From an uncultured Mycoplasma sp. (GTDB taxonomy: Bacteria; Bacillota_I; Bacilli_A; RF39; UBA660), in contig CAMMXG010000012.1 of assembly GCA_946500895.1 (NCBI GenBank), positions 1 through 43,466 of the forward strand: DNA of 43,466 nt. Reading direction: 5' to 3'. Shown here one piece after another: positions 15,533 to 24,206 of this stretch. The notes below the pieces were generated by a model. That model was not told where the DNA came from, ran no database searches, and saw only the letters and a list, made by a program, of their open reading frames with translations. Position 1 is the stretch's first letter, and the number at the start of each line of letters is the position of its first letter. Made by a program: the position numbers and the translations under genes.

Positions 15533-16477
15533 ATGCTTAAAAAATCAGCTTTAAGAAGAATTATGGTTTCAACGTTAGCTCTTATTATTGTAACTGTCCT
15601 ATATTTTTTCCCTACAGATGAGTATTCTAACCCTATTGCTCAAAATGTGGAATATGTAAGTGTAGATGATGCTCCTATTTATTTAGTTAATCCGGATCAT
15701 TACGTAGTTAGAACCAATATTGCTATAAATGAAAAAGACACTATTTCTTTAGTTAAGGAAATGATTGATGCACTTACAATAGGAAGTGAAAAACAAGATT
15801 ATATTCCTGAACATTTTAGTAGTGTTATCCCTGAAAATACCAAATTACTAGACGCTTCTTTAGAAGATGGCTTATTAAAAATAGATTTTTCCAAAGAATT
15901 TTTAAACACTACGAAAGATATGGAAGAAATGATGATTGAAGCGATTGTCTATACATTAACAGAAATTGATGGGGTTGATCGGATTATGATTTTTGTTGAA
16001 GGTACTAAATTAGAGGTACTTCCACAAAGTAATATTAAACTCCCTAACACTTTAGATAGAAGCTATGGAATTAATAAGGTATATGATATTACAAATCTTA
16101 AAGATTTAACGAAAACGACGGTTTATTATATTGGGGAATTTAATGATCTTATTTATTATGTTCCAGTAACAAAAGTAGAAAATGATAAGGGTGATAATAA
16201 AATTGAAATTATTATTGATGAATTAAAATCTAGTCCTATTTATGAAACAAATCTTATGAGTTATCTAGCTAGTAGTGTTGAACTGGAAAGTTATGAAGAG
16301 TTAGAAAATCAAGTGATTCTTAGCTTTAATAATGCAATCTTTGATGATTTTAACGATCAAAATATTTTAGAAGAAGTTAAATACTCTATTTCTTTATCGA
16401 TTCAAGATACTTTAAATGTGAGAGAAGTTATTTTTAAAGTGGATGATAAAGTAATTGAAACATTTCAAGCAACATAA
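15533..16477 (+). CDS. gerM: GerM-like sporulation/germination protein with two GerMN domains
   Basis: A 314-residue protein. An N-terminal hydrophobic helix (VSTLALIIVTVLYFF) is followed by two copies of the GerMN fold: about 40-160 (VKEMIDALTIGSEKQDY, LEDGLLKIDFSKEFL, MIEAIVYTLTEIDGVDRI) and about 175-312 (TVYYIGEFNDLIYYVPVTK, NQVILSFNNAIFDDF). GerM is needed for normal sporulation and germination in B. subtilis, where gerE and gerM are near each other. The B. subtilis protein is a lipoprotein; no lipobox is seen here. GTGGTG is the ribosome site. Confidence 0.86.
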   Translation: MLKKSALRRIMVSTLALIIVTVLYFFPTDEYSNPIAQNVEYVSVDDAPIYLVNPDHYVVRTNIAINEKDTISLVKEMIDALTIGSEKQDYIPEHFSSVIPENTKLLDASLEDGLLKIDFSKEFLNTTKDMEEMMIEAIVYTLTEIDGVDRIMIFVEGTKLEVLPQSNIKLPNTLDRSYGINKVYDITNLKDLTKTTVYYIGEFNDLIYYVPVTKVENDKGDNKIEIIIDELKSSPIYETNLMSYLASSVELESYEELENQVILSFNNAIFDDFNDQNILEEVKYSISLSIQDTLNVREVIFKVDDKVIETFQAT

Positions 16478-16502
16478 AAAAGCCATAGAAATTATGACTT
16501 TT
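16478..16502 (+). terminator. Terminator after gerM
   Basis: AAAAG-CATA/TTATG-CTTTT stem with one mismatch and a GAAA-containing loop, T-run on both sides. It lies between convergent genes. Confidence 0.6.
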
Positions 16503-17217
16503 AATTTTGAAATTGGGAATTATATAGTTCAGCATAAGCACCATTTTTCTTTAACAATTCTTCATGGGTGCCTTGCTCTACAATATTTCCTTCTTTCATT
16601 ACCAAAATTTTATCAGCATTTTTAATGGTAGATAGGCGATGAGCAATAATAAATGATGTTCTGCCCTCAGTTAGTTTATCCATGGCTGCTTGAACTAGTT
16701 CTTCGGTACGAGTATCAACACTACTTGTTGCTTCATCAAGAATTAAGAATGGAGCATCTTTTATCATACCACGTGCGATCGTTAAAAGTTGTTTTTGACC
16801 GGCGGAAATACTTTCAGAGTCATTTATTTCATAATTTAATCCACCAGGTAATGATTTAACAAAGTGATATACCCCTACTGTTTTTAGCGCATCTATGACT
16901 GTTTCATCACTAACATTTTCTTTGTTATAAATGATATTTTCTCTTATCGTTCCATTAAATAACCAGGTATCTTGTAAAACCATAATAAATAAATCATGGA
17001 TGTTCTCGCGGGTTAAATCTTTGGTTGATACACCATCAATTAAGATATCACCATCATTAATATCATAGAACTTCATTAGTAAGTTTACTAAAGTTGTTTT
17101 ACCAGCTCCAGTTGGCCCGACAATCGCAATTTTTTCACCCGATTTAACGTCTAGTGAGAAATCTTTAATAATCATTTTATCTTTATTATAGCCAAATTTA
17201 ACATGCACGAACAACAC
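16501..17217 (-). pseudogene. ABC exporter, ATPase half (remnant of second subunit)
   Basis: 238 codons reading as a complete nucleotide-binding domain without its membrane domain. Walker A GPTGAGKTT, the Q-loop MVLQDTW, the signature SISAGQKQLL, Walker B FLILDEAT, and a D-loop SSVDTRTE with H-loop AHRLST are all present. Features such as SSVDTRTE and the terminal YAELYNSQF match the second subunit of Firmicutes heterodimeric exporters (YfiC-type). The only start is a GTG directly on a stop in the same frame, with no ribosome site, and the reading frame is one off from the membrane half upstream. It is best read as a dead or disconnected fragment, although a frameshift sequencing error cannot be excluded. 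Confidence 0.75.
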
Positions 17218-17830
17218 GAATTCCTGTTAATTGTTCTCTCGTTGTATTATTTAATTTATCAATTAATTTTTGAACTTTTTTAAATTTAGGTATTACTAGA
17301 ATCATAAGTAATACTACCATAAATAGTAAGATAAATACAGCTATACCAGTCATAAGACTCCACTGCCATCCTTTGTTTAATATCTTAAATATAGCCCATA
17401 CAGCAGTGATTGGTGCCTTAATTAATAATTGAAGTCCCATTGATAGTAACATTTGAACGTTGGTAATATCATTGGTTGTACGTGTAATTAAGCTACTAGT
17501 GGAAAATTTCTTGATTTCTTCCATACCAAAATTTTCAACTTGATTATATAATTTTTTTCTTACGTTAGATGAGAATTTGGCAGATATCATGGATGTGATA
17601 TAACCTACTATAATGGCTGCAACTAGACTTCCTCCAGCACATAAAAGCATGTATCCACCATTTTTTAGTATACCACTTAAAGAATTTGTACCACTCTCAA
17701 TAATAGTAGTAATATTAGCCATGTAATCTGGTAATTTTAAATCTAACCATACTTGAAATATAATTAGAAGCGTACTAACTACAATTAAAGCATAATCTTT
17801 TTTAGTTAAGTTTTTTAATAATTTAAACAT
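17198..17830 (-). pseudogene. ABC exporter, membrane half (remnant of first subunit)
   Basis: 210 codons covering the first four helices of an ABC exporter (YALIVVSTLLIIFQVWLDL, GYMLLCAGGSLVAAIIVGY, LMTGIAVFILLFMVVLLMIL) up to NTTREQLTGIRVVRA, where intact proteins continue with F-N or F-D and about 370 more residues. A TGT-TAA stop comes immediately after. The junction base run TTCGTGCA fits both the lost VRAF side and the FVHVKFGY start of the ATPase. A deletion between short repeats that joined subunit 1 to subunit 2, removing roughly 2.3 kb, would explain it (inference). The ATG at 17830 has AAGGAG ahead and follows marR. Confidence 0.75.
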
Positions 17831-17831
17831 T

Positions 17832-18275
17832 TTATTCTCCTTCCTCATTCATATTCTTCTGCATTTTGTTTAAAATATTTAAAAAATGTGCTAACTCATC
17901 AGTAGATATTCCTTCTATTAACTTTTCATTAATAGCGCTAAAATTTTTTTCTAATTCTTGAAATCGTTCTAAACTAGTACTCGTTAGAATAATTCTTTTA
18001 GCTCTAGCATCATTTGGAACTATTTCTTTTTTAATTAAACCACTTTTTTCCATTGTTAAGAGCACTTCCGAAATTGTTGCTTTACTCACACTTAAATCAT
18101 TTTCTAAATCTTTTTGACATATAACCTGCTCTTTATGCTCTAGCAAATATTTTAATATTTTGGCTTGTAATGGACTTGGTGGTCTTTTAATACATTGAAC
18201 TTTTGCTTCTTTAAACAATCTTTTGGCTATTCCAACATCTAGTATTTTAATTTCTTCAATTATATTTGGTTTCAT
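17832..18275 (-). CDS. MarR family regulator
   Basis: A 147-residue regulator. The winged helix reads PPSPLQAKILKYLLEH, then DLENDLSVSKATISEVLLTMEKSGLIKKEIVPNDARAKRIILT. The last pieces, a recognition helix and the wing DARAKRI, are MarR signatures. ATG at 18275 is used because AAAAAGGAG precedes it by 7 bases; the longer open frame would run through its own promoter. MarR genes ahead of an ABC exporter pair are common in Firmicutes as local repressors. Here the regulator is intact while the exporter is collapsed. Confidence 0.85.
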   Translation of the reverse strand: MKPNIIEEIKILDVGIAKRLFKEAKVQCIKRPPSPLQAKILKYLLEHKEQVICQKDLENDLSVSKATISEVLLTMEKSGLIKKEIVPNDARAKRIILTSTSLERFQELEKNFSAINEKLIEGISTDELAHFLNILNKMQKNMNEEGE

Positions 18276-18291
18276 ATCTTTCTCCTTTTTA

Positions 18292-18335
18292 GTTAGCTGC
18301 CTAACAAATACACTCTTTTTTATACTAATTGTCAA
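18292..18335 (-). promoter_or_regulatory. MarR promoter with likely operator
   Basis: TTGACA (18330-18335), 17-bp spacer, TGTATT (18307-18312). Immediately downstream lies the inverted repeat GTTAG-CTGC-CTAAC (18292-18305), well placed for autorepression. Confidence 0.65.
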
Positions 18336-18364
18336 GTACCTAGCTAATTTATTATATGCAAAAG

Positions 18365-18388
18365 AAAAAACTCGTGTTTACGAGTTTT
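18365..18388 (-). terminator. Terminator of tRNA-Arg
   Basis: Stem AAAACTCG/CGAGTTTT with a 6-base loop, then a T-run on the minus strand. Confidence 0.85.
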
Positions 18389-18398
18389 ATTAACAAAG

Positions 18399-18475
18399 TG
18401 GTGACTCCGGGGCGATTCGAACGCCCGACCGATCGCTTAGAAGGCGATTGCTCTATCCAGCTGAGCTACGGAGTC
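18399..18475 (-). tRNA. tRNA-Arg(TCT)
   Basis: Complete cloverleaf: acceptor GACTCCG/CGGAGTC, D-arm TAGCTCAGCTGG, anticodon stem ATCGC/GCGAT with loop CTTCTAA (anticodon TCT, Arg), T-arm with GTTCGAA. The discriminator is A and CCA is encoded (18399-18401). Confidence 0.96.
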
Positions 18476-18495
18476 ATAACTACTAGCTGTAAATG

Positions 18496-18524
18496 ATTAT
18501 ATAATATTTTTTGTTCTTTTGCAA
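18496..18524 (-). promoter_or_regulatory. Promoter of tRNA-Arg
   Basis: TTGCAA (18519-18524), 17-bp spacer, perfect TATAAT (18496-18501) on the minus strand; start about 14 bases before the tRNA. Confidence 0.75.
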
Positions 18525-18579
18525 GTGTAAATTACTATATTATTATTTTAAACACTATTCTTTTTAATATTCATAAAAC

Positions 18580-19038
18580 TTATCTTGATTTTCCTCGTTC
18601 TTCTTTATTTGTTCGTTCCTGTTCTTTGATTAATTTAAAATCAATTATTTTTACTCTTAGTTCATTTTCTAATACTTTTAATCTTTTTAATAGTTCTTCG
18701 GCTTCTTGCTTTTTTAAAAAGCGCTGATATTTATTAATAATAATTGTTCTAAGTCTTGCTACTTCATCTAGGGCTAACATTAAGTTTGTTCCAGTATTAT
18801 CACTATCTTCATTAAAGTCACTGTTATTAAATAAACATTCTACTATTTTTTGATACTTCTTATTAAAATTATAACAAATTAAATTAGTTGTAATATCAGG
18901 ACTAACAATTATTAATTCTTTAATTTTTAGAGAACCAGATTTGTTTTTCTTAATTGGATAATGAAATCCCTGGATATTATAATCAAAGTTTTCTAATTCA
19001 TAAACATCATCTAATTTTTTAATAGTAAAACACTTCAT
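18580..19038 (-). CDS. Conserved-looking protein of unknown function
   Basis: A 152-residue soluble protein. The N-terminal 60 residues are mixed strand-like (FTIKKLDDVYELENFDYN, IKELIIVSPDITTNLICYN). The C-terminal 70 residues are helical and charged, likely coiled coil (LALDEVARLRTIIINKYQRF, ELLKRLKVLENELRVKIIDF). No family recognised. It is the last of an eight-gene run starting at natA, with AGGTGAG before its ATG and an 8-base gap from trmD, so co-expression with tRNA-modification genes is likely. Confidence 0.65.
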   Translation of the reverse strand: MKCFTIKKLDDVYELENFDYNIQGFHYPIKKNKSGSLKIKELIIVSPDITTNLICYNFNKKYQKIVECLFNNSDFNEDSDNTGTNLMLALDEVARLRTIIINKYQRFLKKQEAEELLKRLKVLENELRVKIIDFKLIKEQERTNKEERGKSR

Positions 19039-19046
19039 AATCTCAC

Positions 19047-19712
19047 CTACTTTATTAAATCTGGTCTTTTTTCTTTTGTAACTCTTATTTGCTCACTTTT
19101 GCGATATTCATCAATTTTTTTATGATCACCACTAAGTAATACTTCTGGTACTTTTAAGCCTCTAAACTCTCTTGGCTTTGTATAAACTGGATAATCTAGC
19201 AAATTATCTTTGAATGATTCATTTTGAAATGACTCAATATCTATGACACCGGGAATAAATCTAGTGATGCAATCCGTGATAGCCATCGCTGGTATTTCTC
19301 CTCCAGTTAAGACATAATCACCAATACTAATTTCGCCATCAACAAAGTTTTTAATTCGTTCATCAAAACCTTCATAATGACCACATACTAAAATTAAATG
19401 TTTGGTACTTTCATAGATGGTTCCTGCTAGATAATCATTAAAAATTTGACCTTGAGGCGAGGTCAAATATACTTTCGCATCATCTGTTTTCACTGATTCA
19501 ATTGCTCTTACTACTGGCTCACACATAAGTACCATGCCACTTCCTCCACCATATGGTGTATCATCTACTTGACCATTTTTTAGAAGAGTAAAATCTCTTA
19601 TGTTAATTAAATTAATTTCAACTAATCCTTTTTCGATTGCTCTTTTAATAATACTTTCACTAATAAATCCCTCAAACATTTTTGGAAAAAGTGTTAAAAT
19701 ATCAATTCTCAT
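19047..19712 (-). CDS. trmD: tRNA (guanine-N1)-methyltransferase TrmD
   Basis: A 221-residue SPOUT methyltransferase that methylates G37 of tRNA, preventing frameshifting. The start MRIDILTLFPKMFEG, the binding motif DTPYGGGSGMVL, the knot region HLILVCGHYEGFDERI, and ISIGDYVLTGGEIPAMAITD are all intact. It is slightly shorter than typical TrmD (about 240), at the C-terminal helical domain. It overlaps rimM by 4 bases, the usual rimM-trmD pairing. Confidence 0.95.
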   Translation of the reverse strand: MRIDILTLFPKMFEGFISESIIKRAIEKGLVEINLINIRDFTLLKNGQVDDTPYGGGSGMVLMCEPVVRAIESVKTDDAKVYLTSPQGQIFNDYLAGTIYESTKHLILVCGHYEGFDERIKNFVDGEISIGDYVLTGGEIPAMAITDCITRFIPGVIDIESFQNESFKDNLLDYPVYTKPREFRGLKVPEVLLSGDHKKIDEYRKSEQIRVTKEKRPDLIK

Positions 19713-20200
19713 AATATCAAATCCTTAATGTTTTCACCATGTATTTCTTTTTTTTGTACATCAACTTGTTTTATATAATAATTATTATAAGGGATATAAT
19801 AATTTTTTGCAAATGATACATATAATAATTTTCCGGCTTTATTATCATAAATATCTGCTACTACCCCTAATTCTTCTTTATCACAAATAACTTTCATCCC
19901 AATTAAATCTTCTAAGAGGTATTCATCTGCTTTTAAATTTAAATCTTCTTTATTAATATATACTTTTTCTCCTTTATATTTTAAGACAAAATTAATATCC
20001 TCTATTCCTTTAAAGGTAAGCATATCAAAAGTTTTATGATGTCTATAAGTATTAATTGTCTGTTCTTCACGATTATTGCCAATATAAACTTTGAAACCAG
20101 GTTTAAAAATCAAGTTTTTTTCTTCAAAATTACTTAAAAGACGAACTTCTCCTTTAATCCCATGCGTATTCACAATTTTTCCTACATAAATTAAATTCAT
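19709..20200 (-). CDS. rimM: Ribosome maturation factor RimM
   Basis: A 163-residue 16S rRNA processing factor that binds the 30S head. The N-terminal RimM barrel starts YVGKIVNTHGIKGEVRL; the C-terminal PRC-barrel holds YLLEDLIGMKVICDKEELGVVADIYD. Length is normal. It overlaps trmD by 4 bases and the preceding unknown gene by 4 bases, so translation is coupled. Confidence 0.93.
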   Translation of the reverse strand: MNLIYVGKIVNTHGIKGEVRLLSNFEEKNLIFKPGFKVYIGNNREEQTINTYRHHKTFDMLTFKGIEDINFVLKYKGEKVYINKEDLNLKADEYLLEDLIGMKVICDKEELGVVADIYDNKAGKLLYVSFAKNYYIPYNNYYIKQVDVQKKEIHGENIKDLIL

Positions 20201-20538
20201 TTTCTTCGCCTTCTTTCAAATGGTACATTTTCTAAAAGTCGAAAAGATACTTCGTATTTGAAAGAGCCTTTTCTAATCATTGGTTTTATAAATGTATGAA
20301 CATAGCCTTTTTTTGCTAAAGCAGTTTTTAATAACATAATATATTCTAAGTATCCTAAAGGTGTTATCCGTTTATAATTTGTATCATGATACAATGATTC
20401 ATCTTCTAACTGATAATGTACTTTATTATTATCAAGGCTTGTAATAATGCAAAGTTTATCAGTACAATCAATATTTTCTTTTAAAATGTTTAAAACATAG
20501 GCATCTGCTTCTTCTTTACTTAGTCTCATTATGTCCAT
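20197..20538 (-). CDS. Small protein of unknown function in the rimM-trmD operon
   Basis: A 113-residue soluble protein with no family recognised. It has an alpha N-terminus (LSKEEADAYVLNILKENID), a strand-rich middle and a basic end (FERRRRK). The basic tail and its place directly ahead of rimM suggest an RNA- or ribosome-linked role, but this is inference. GAGGTG is 7 bases before the ATG at 20538. It overlaps the 3' end of the SpoU methylase by 23 bases. Confidence 0.62.
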   Translation of the reverse strand: MDIMRLSKEEADAYVLNILKENIDCTDKLCIITSLDNNKVHYQLEDESLYHDTNYKRITPLGYLEYIMLLKTALAKKGYVHTFIKPMIRKGSFKYEVSFRLLENVPFERRRRK

Positions 20539-21256
20539 TACTACTCACCTCATAAAAGATAATACTCGCTGCCACACCAGCATTTAGACTTTCACAATTA
20601 ATATCAATATGAATAAATGCATCACACTCTTTTTTTAAATCCTCACTCATACCTTTTCCCTCATTACCTATAATAATTGCCGTTTTATTAGGAAAAGTGA
20701 TTTCTTTTAAGTTTGTTCCTTTTAATACATCAGTTCCATAAATTTTATAATTTTTTTCTTTTAACTCTTTAATAATAGAAGCTAAATCAGTACGAATAAT
20801 ATTTAAATGAAATATCATACCTTCACTAGCTCGAATGACTTTTTCGTTATATAAATCTACTGTATCATTACTAAGTATCAAAGTATTTACGTTAAAAGCA
20901 ACCGCACTTCTAATAATAGTTCCAAGATTTCCTGGGTCTTGAATATTATCTAGTAAACATACATGGCCAGCTATTTCTTGTTCTTCCAGTTTCTTACAAA
21001 CACCAATTACTTTGGTACTACTTACTTGACTGGATAATTTCTTCATAATACTATCGGTTACTAAATAAAAAGGAATTCCAGGTATTTCCATAGTTTCATC
21101 GGTTGATATAATTTCTACTATACTACCATTTACCATGGCACTGTTTAATAAATGATCTCCTTCTACTAGAAAAAGGCTTGTTTCATCACGATATTTCTTT
21201 TCTTTTAGTTTGGCCCAGTTTTTAACTTTGCTATTGTTTAGTGATTCTATTTTCAA
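20516..21256 (-). CDS. SpoU (TrmH) family RNA methyltransferase
   Basis: A 246-residue SPOUT-class 2'-O-methyltransferase. The N-terminal substrate-binding region (SLNNSKVKNWAKLKEKKYRDETSLF) is followed by the SpoU motifs: DNIQDPGNLGTIIRSA near 100, IIIGNEGKGMS near 192 and ESLNAGVAASIIFYE near 225. It resembles the RlmB/TsnR-like YsgA branch; target RNA is unknown. It overlaps the upstream metallopeptidase gene by 4 bases. Confidence 0.9.
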   Translation of the reverse strand: MKIESLNNSKVKNWAKLKEKKYRDETSLFLVEGDHLLNSAMVNGSIVEIISTDETMEIPGIPFYLVTDSIMKKLSSQVSSTKVIGVCKKLEEQEIAGHVCLLDNIQDPGNLGTIIRSAVAFNVNTLILSNDTVDLYNEKVIRASEGMIFHLNIIRTDLASIIKELKEKNYKIYGTDVLKGTNLKEITFPNKTAIIIGNEGKGMSEDLKKECDAFIHIDINCESLNAGVAASIIFYEVSSNGHNETK

Positions 21257-21897
21257 TGTTCCTTTAGCTCCTTCCTTGCTTTTTTATAATTGGGATAATA
21301 TGTGCTTACTAAATCCCAAAAGGCAGCACTATGATCATGATGGGTAAAATGACTAAATTCATGGACGATGACGTAATCAATAATGCTTCGTTCATATTTT
21401 ATTAATTCTGAATTCAAAGTAACTGTCTTTTTTACATAATTACATACGCCCCATCTAGACTTCATTTTTCTTATTTTTAATGTAAACTCAGGAATGTCAG
21501 GCATTATTTCTAATATTTTATTAACTTCTTCTCTAAATATTTTTTTGGTTAAATTGCTAATATATTTATCTAAAGTATTCTTACTATTTACATAAATAAT
21601 TCCATCATCAAAAGTAACATCATGGTAATTTTCATTTATTTTTATATCATATTTTAAGCCTAAAATTCTCGTTTCATCTTCCCTGTCTTGTTTGTTTTTA
21701 CTTCGCATATACATTTTTGCTAACGATTTTTCATTTTCTTTTATGAGCTTTAAAACTTTTTTCGTACTTATTCTTGGATGAACTGTTACTACTAACTCAT
21801 TTTGATCATTAAAGCGAAAGTAAATATTTTTATTATTTTTACGAATAATCTTTATATTTACGATTTCGCCATTTAAAATTATTTCTAATTCTTCCAT
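21253..21897 (-). CDS. YgjP-type (DUF45) metallopeptidase-like protein
   Basis: A 214-residue protein with HEFSHFTHHDHSAAFWD near residue 175, an HExxH zinc motif followed by the third ligand region, matching YgjP/M48-like DUF45. The N-terminus has a beta-rich start (EIILNGEIVNIKIIRKNNKNIYFRF) and a KMKSRWGVCNYVKKTVTLNSEL block that is typical of the family. Cytoplasmic by sequence. The start overlaps the permease stop. Family members sometimes accompany restriction systems, but nothing here supports that. Confidence 0.88.
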   Translation of the reverse strand: MEELEIILNGEIVNIKIIRKNNKNIYFRFNDQNELVVTVHPRISTKKVLKLIKENEKSLAKMYMRSKNKQDREDETRILGLKYDIKINENYHDVTFDDGIIYVNSKNTLDKYISNLTKKIFREEVNKILEIMPDIPEFTLKIRKMKSRWGVCNYVKKTVTLNSELIKYERSIIDYVIVHEFSHFTHHDHSAAFWDLVSTYYPNYKKARKELKEH

Positions 21898-23042
21898 TAA
21901 CTAAATAACACTTTCTCACTTTTATATTCTTTAATAATTATTTTTAAGACTACAGCGATAATAATAATGGTTGAAGCAAGCATCAAAATAATATGAGTAT
22001 AATTTATCACTCCACTCGTAATATCTGTGAATATTAAAGTATAATTGATAAAAGGAATAATTGCATATAAATTAGTTGTTGTAATACCAATCATAAATAC
22101 GATCATACTTGGAAAGAAAGAAATGAAAGTAAGTGGTGTTAAAGCACTTTGCGCTTCTTTAAATGATTTTGATTTACTTGCAATGGCTATACATAACCCA
22201 CTAATTAAGAAGGAATAAGCAATAATTACAATAATCGCAAAAATTAGGCTTGATGCGGATAACATTAAATTCATTCCCTCATATATTGTAAACATATCAT
22301 TGGCTATCTTTAGAGATATAACAGCCAAAACTAAACTTAACAAGCCTGTAATAATTGATGACAAACTAACACTTAAAAATTTACCTATGATTATATCTTT
22401 GCTTTTAATTGGGAATGTAAGTAATGTTTCTAATGTTCCTCTTTCTTTTTCGCCAGCAGTTGCATCTGTTGCTGGATATGTTGCAGATACTGTTATGGCC
22501 ATCATGATAAAGAAGAAAGCATAACTAATTACATAACTTGCAAAAAAGTTTTCTTCTGCCTGAATATTTTCTTCTAAGACAATAATATCCATTACTTCTT
22601 CTGGATCTACATTATGATTTGCTAAATAATCAGTTTGTAAGTAATTTTTATATGCACTAAAATAACTTTCTACTAAATTAGATGCATACGTGCTGGTATC
22701 ACTATCATCACCATTTATGGTATACACATTGTTCTCTTTTGTTACATATAAATCAATTTCACCATTTTGAAATTGTTCTTCTAAATTTTCTTCTGTGTCA
22801 ATTACAGCATTGATTTCTAATTCTTCCATAATATTTTTTTCTACATCAGTTAATTCATAATCAAACCCAATTGTGTTATAGTCTGTCACAGGCATATTCA
22901 TTTGACTTTCAAATAAAGCAGACATACCTATTACAAGTAAAGGAATAAATATTGGTATAATAAGCATCATAGATAGAGATTTTTTATCACGAAACATCTC
23001 TCTTAATTCTTTTTTTAAAATATTAAATACATTATTCTTCAT
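21897..23042 (-). CDS. ABC-2 type permease (NatB-like)
   Basis: A 381-residue membrane protein of the ABC-2 exporter class. One N-terminal helix (SMMLIIPIFIPLLVIGM) is followed by a large extracytoplasmic loop (about 45-170) and five C-terminal helices. ATAGEKERGTLETLLTFPIKSKDIIIGKF near 205 is the typical cytoplasmic coupling loop. It is paired with the ATPase at 23032 (11-base overlap), as in NatAB, which exports sodium in B. subtilis. The substrate here is not shown. Confidence 0.88.
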   Translation of the reverse strand: MKNNVFNILKKELREMFRDKKSLSMMLIIPIFIPLLVIGMSALFESQMNMPVTDYNTIGFDYELTDVEKNIMEELEINAVIDTEENLEEQFQNGEIDLYVTKENNVYTINGDDSDTSTYASNLVESYFSAYKNYLQTDYLANHNVDPEEVMDIIVLEENIQAEENFFASYVISYAFFFIMMAITVSATYPATDATAGEKERGTLETLLTFPIKSKDIIIGKFLSVSLSSIITGLLSLVLAVISLKIANDMFTIYEGMNLMLSASSLIFAIIVIIAYSFLISGLCIAIASKSKSFKEAQSALTPLTFISFFPSMIVFMIGITTTNLYAIIPFINYTLIFTDITSGVINYTHIILMLASTIIIIAVVLKIIIKEYKSEKVLFS

Positions 23043-23790
23043 TTTTATCCCCCTCTATTAATTTAAAGAATGCATCTCTTAAATTGGTAGTTTCGGTATC
23101 TTTCTTTATTTTTGCAGGTGTTCCTTCATCAATAATTACACCTTTATTTATCATAATTACTTTATCACATATATTTTCAGCTTCTTCCATGTAATGAGTA
23201 GAATAAAGAATTGTTTTGCCTTTTTTCTTTTCTTCTTTGATAAAGTTTAAGATGATTTGACTGGAAATAATATCTAGTCCACTGGTTGCTTCATCTAAAA
23301 TATAATATTTGGGATTATGAATTAGACAACGAGCAATATTTACCCTTTGGGTTTGACCAGTGGATAGTGAGCCAATGCGATTATAGAGAAATGATTCCAT
23401 ATTAAGTACTTTTGCTATCTCTATAATTCTTGCTTCGGCATCATTTTTTTCTACTCCATAAATATCTGCACACATATGAAGTAGTTCATAACAACTTAAA
23501 GTATTATAAATTTTGGTATTTCCTGATAAATAAGCAATATTTTTCTTAATTTCTGTTTCGTTATCATGATAGTTTAGTCCATCAAAAGTAACTGTGCCAC
23601 TTGTTGGTTCTAATATTCCAGCGATTATACGTAAAAATGTCGTTTTGCCAGCTCCATTTGGACCTAAAATACCAATAATTTCGCCATCATGAGCTTCCAC
23701 ACTAATACCATTATTGGCATAAAATTCAACATGCTCTTTTTTCTTTGTCAATTTTACAAATTTCTTTTTAATATTTTCTGTTTTTAACAT
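23032..23790 (-). CDS. ABC transporter ATP-binding protein (NatA-like)
   Basis: A 252-residue ATPase. Walker A GPNGAGKTT near 43, signature LSTGQTQRV (Thr replaces the usual second Gly), Walker B YYILDEAT, and H-loop YSTHYMEE are present. The size and its partner permease match NatA-type exporters. A TATAAT sits about 22 bases upstream of the start, with a weak -35. First gene of a run to 18580: NatA, NatB, metallopeptidase, SpoU, unknown, rimM, trmD, unknown. Confidence 0.92.
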   Translation of the reverse strand: MLKTENIKKKFVKLTKKKEHVEFYANNGISVEAHDGEIIGILGPNGAGKTTFLRIIAGILEPTSGTVTFDGLNYHDNETEIKKNIAYLSGNTKIYNTLSCYELLHMCADIYGVEKNDAEARIIEIAKVLNMESFLYNRIGSLSTGQTQRVNIARCLIHNPKYYILDEATSGLDIISSQIILNFIKEEKKKGKTILYSTHYMEEAENICDKVIMINKGVIIDEGTPAKIKKDTETTNLRDAFFKLIEGDKNEE

Positions 23791-23837
23791 ATTTGCACCT
23801 CAATTACCATTATACAAGATTCGCTTTATAAATACCA

Positions 23838-24203
23838 TTATTTTTCGCTTATTTTTATTTCATTTTTTATCCATGTCATAATTACATTTACAATATAATC
23901 TAGTTCTTCCTGGGTTAAATCTCTTCCTTTGGGAATATGATACCATTTTGAAAGACAATTTCGGCAACAAGTAGCAGTTGCATGCTCGGCTATAAAAACA
24001 GGATGCCCTCTCATAGGTGTTTGTTTTCCGTCATTAGGAATATAAGCTGGAGCTAGTCTTTTCTCTAGTAACTCATAGGCATGTTTTTCAATTACTTCTA
24101 ATCCTTTTTCTTTTACATATTGCCTGTCTTTATCTTTTAAGTGAAAGCTGTTTCTAAATTTTGATTTCGATAAAGAATATAACATTTCATCAATTTTTTT
24201 CAT
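23838..24203 (-). CDS. DUF4186 family protein
   Basis: A 121-residue soluble protein with the run KFRNSFHLKDKDRQYVKEKG, LEVIEKHAYELLEKRLAPA and MRGHPVFIAEHATATCCRNCLSKWYHIPKGR. The last block, with two cysteines and two histidines, is characteristic of DUF4186. The function is unknown. The ATG at 24203 lies after a terminator that belongs to the SDR gene, so the longer frame from 24224 is not used. The promoter is not evident. Confidence 0.82.
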   Translation of the reverse strand: MKKIDEMLYSLSKSKFRNSFHLKDKDRQYVKEKGLEVIEKHAYELLEKRLAPAYIPNDGKQTPMRGHPVFIAEHATATCCRNCLSKWYHIPKGRDLTQEELDYIVNVIMTWIKNEIKISEK

Positions 24204-24206
24204 ATC

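Noticed and set aside
18276-18335. Longer MarR start at 18335
   Set aside because: It runs through the promoter and operator; AAAAAGGAG precedes the ATG at 18275.
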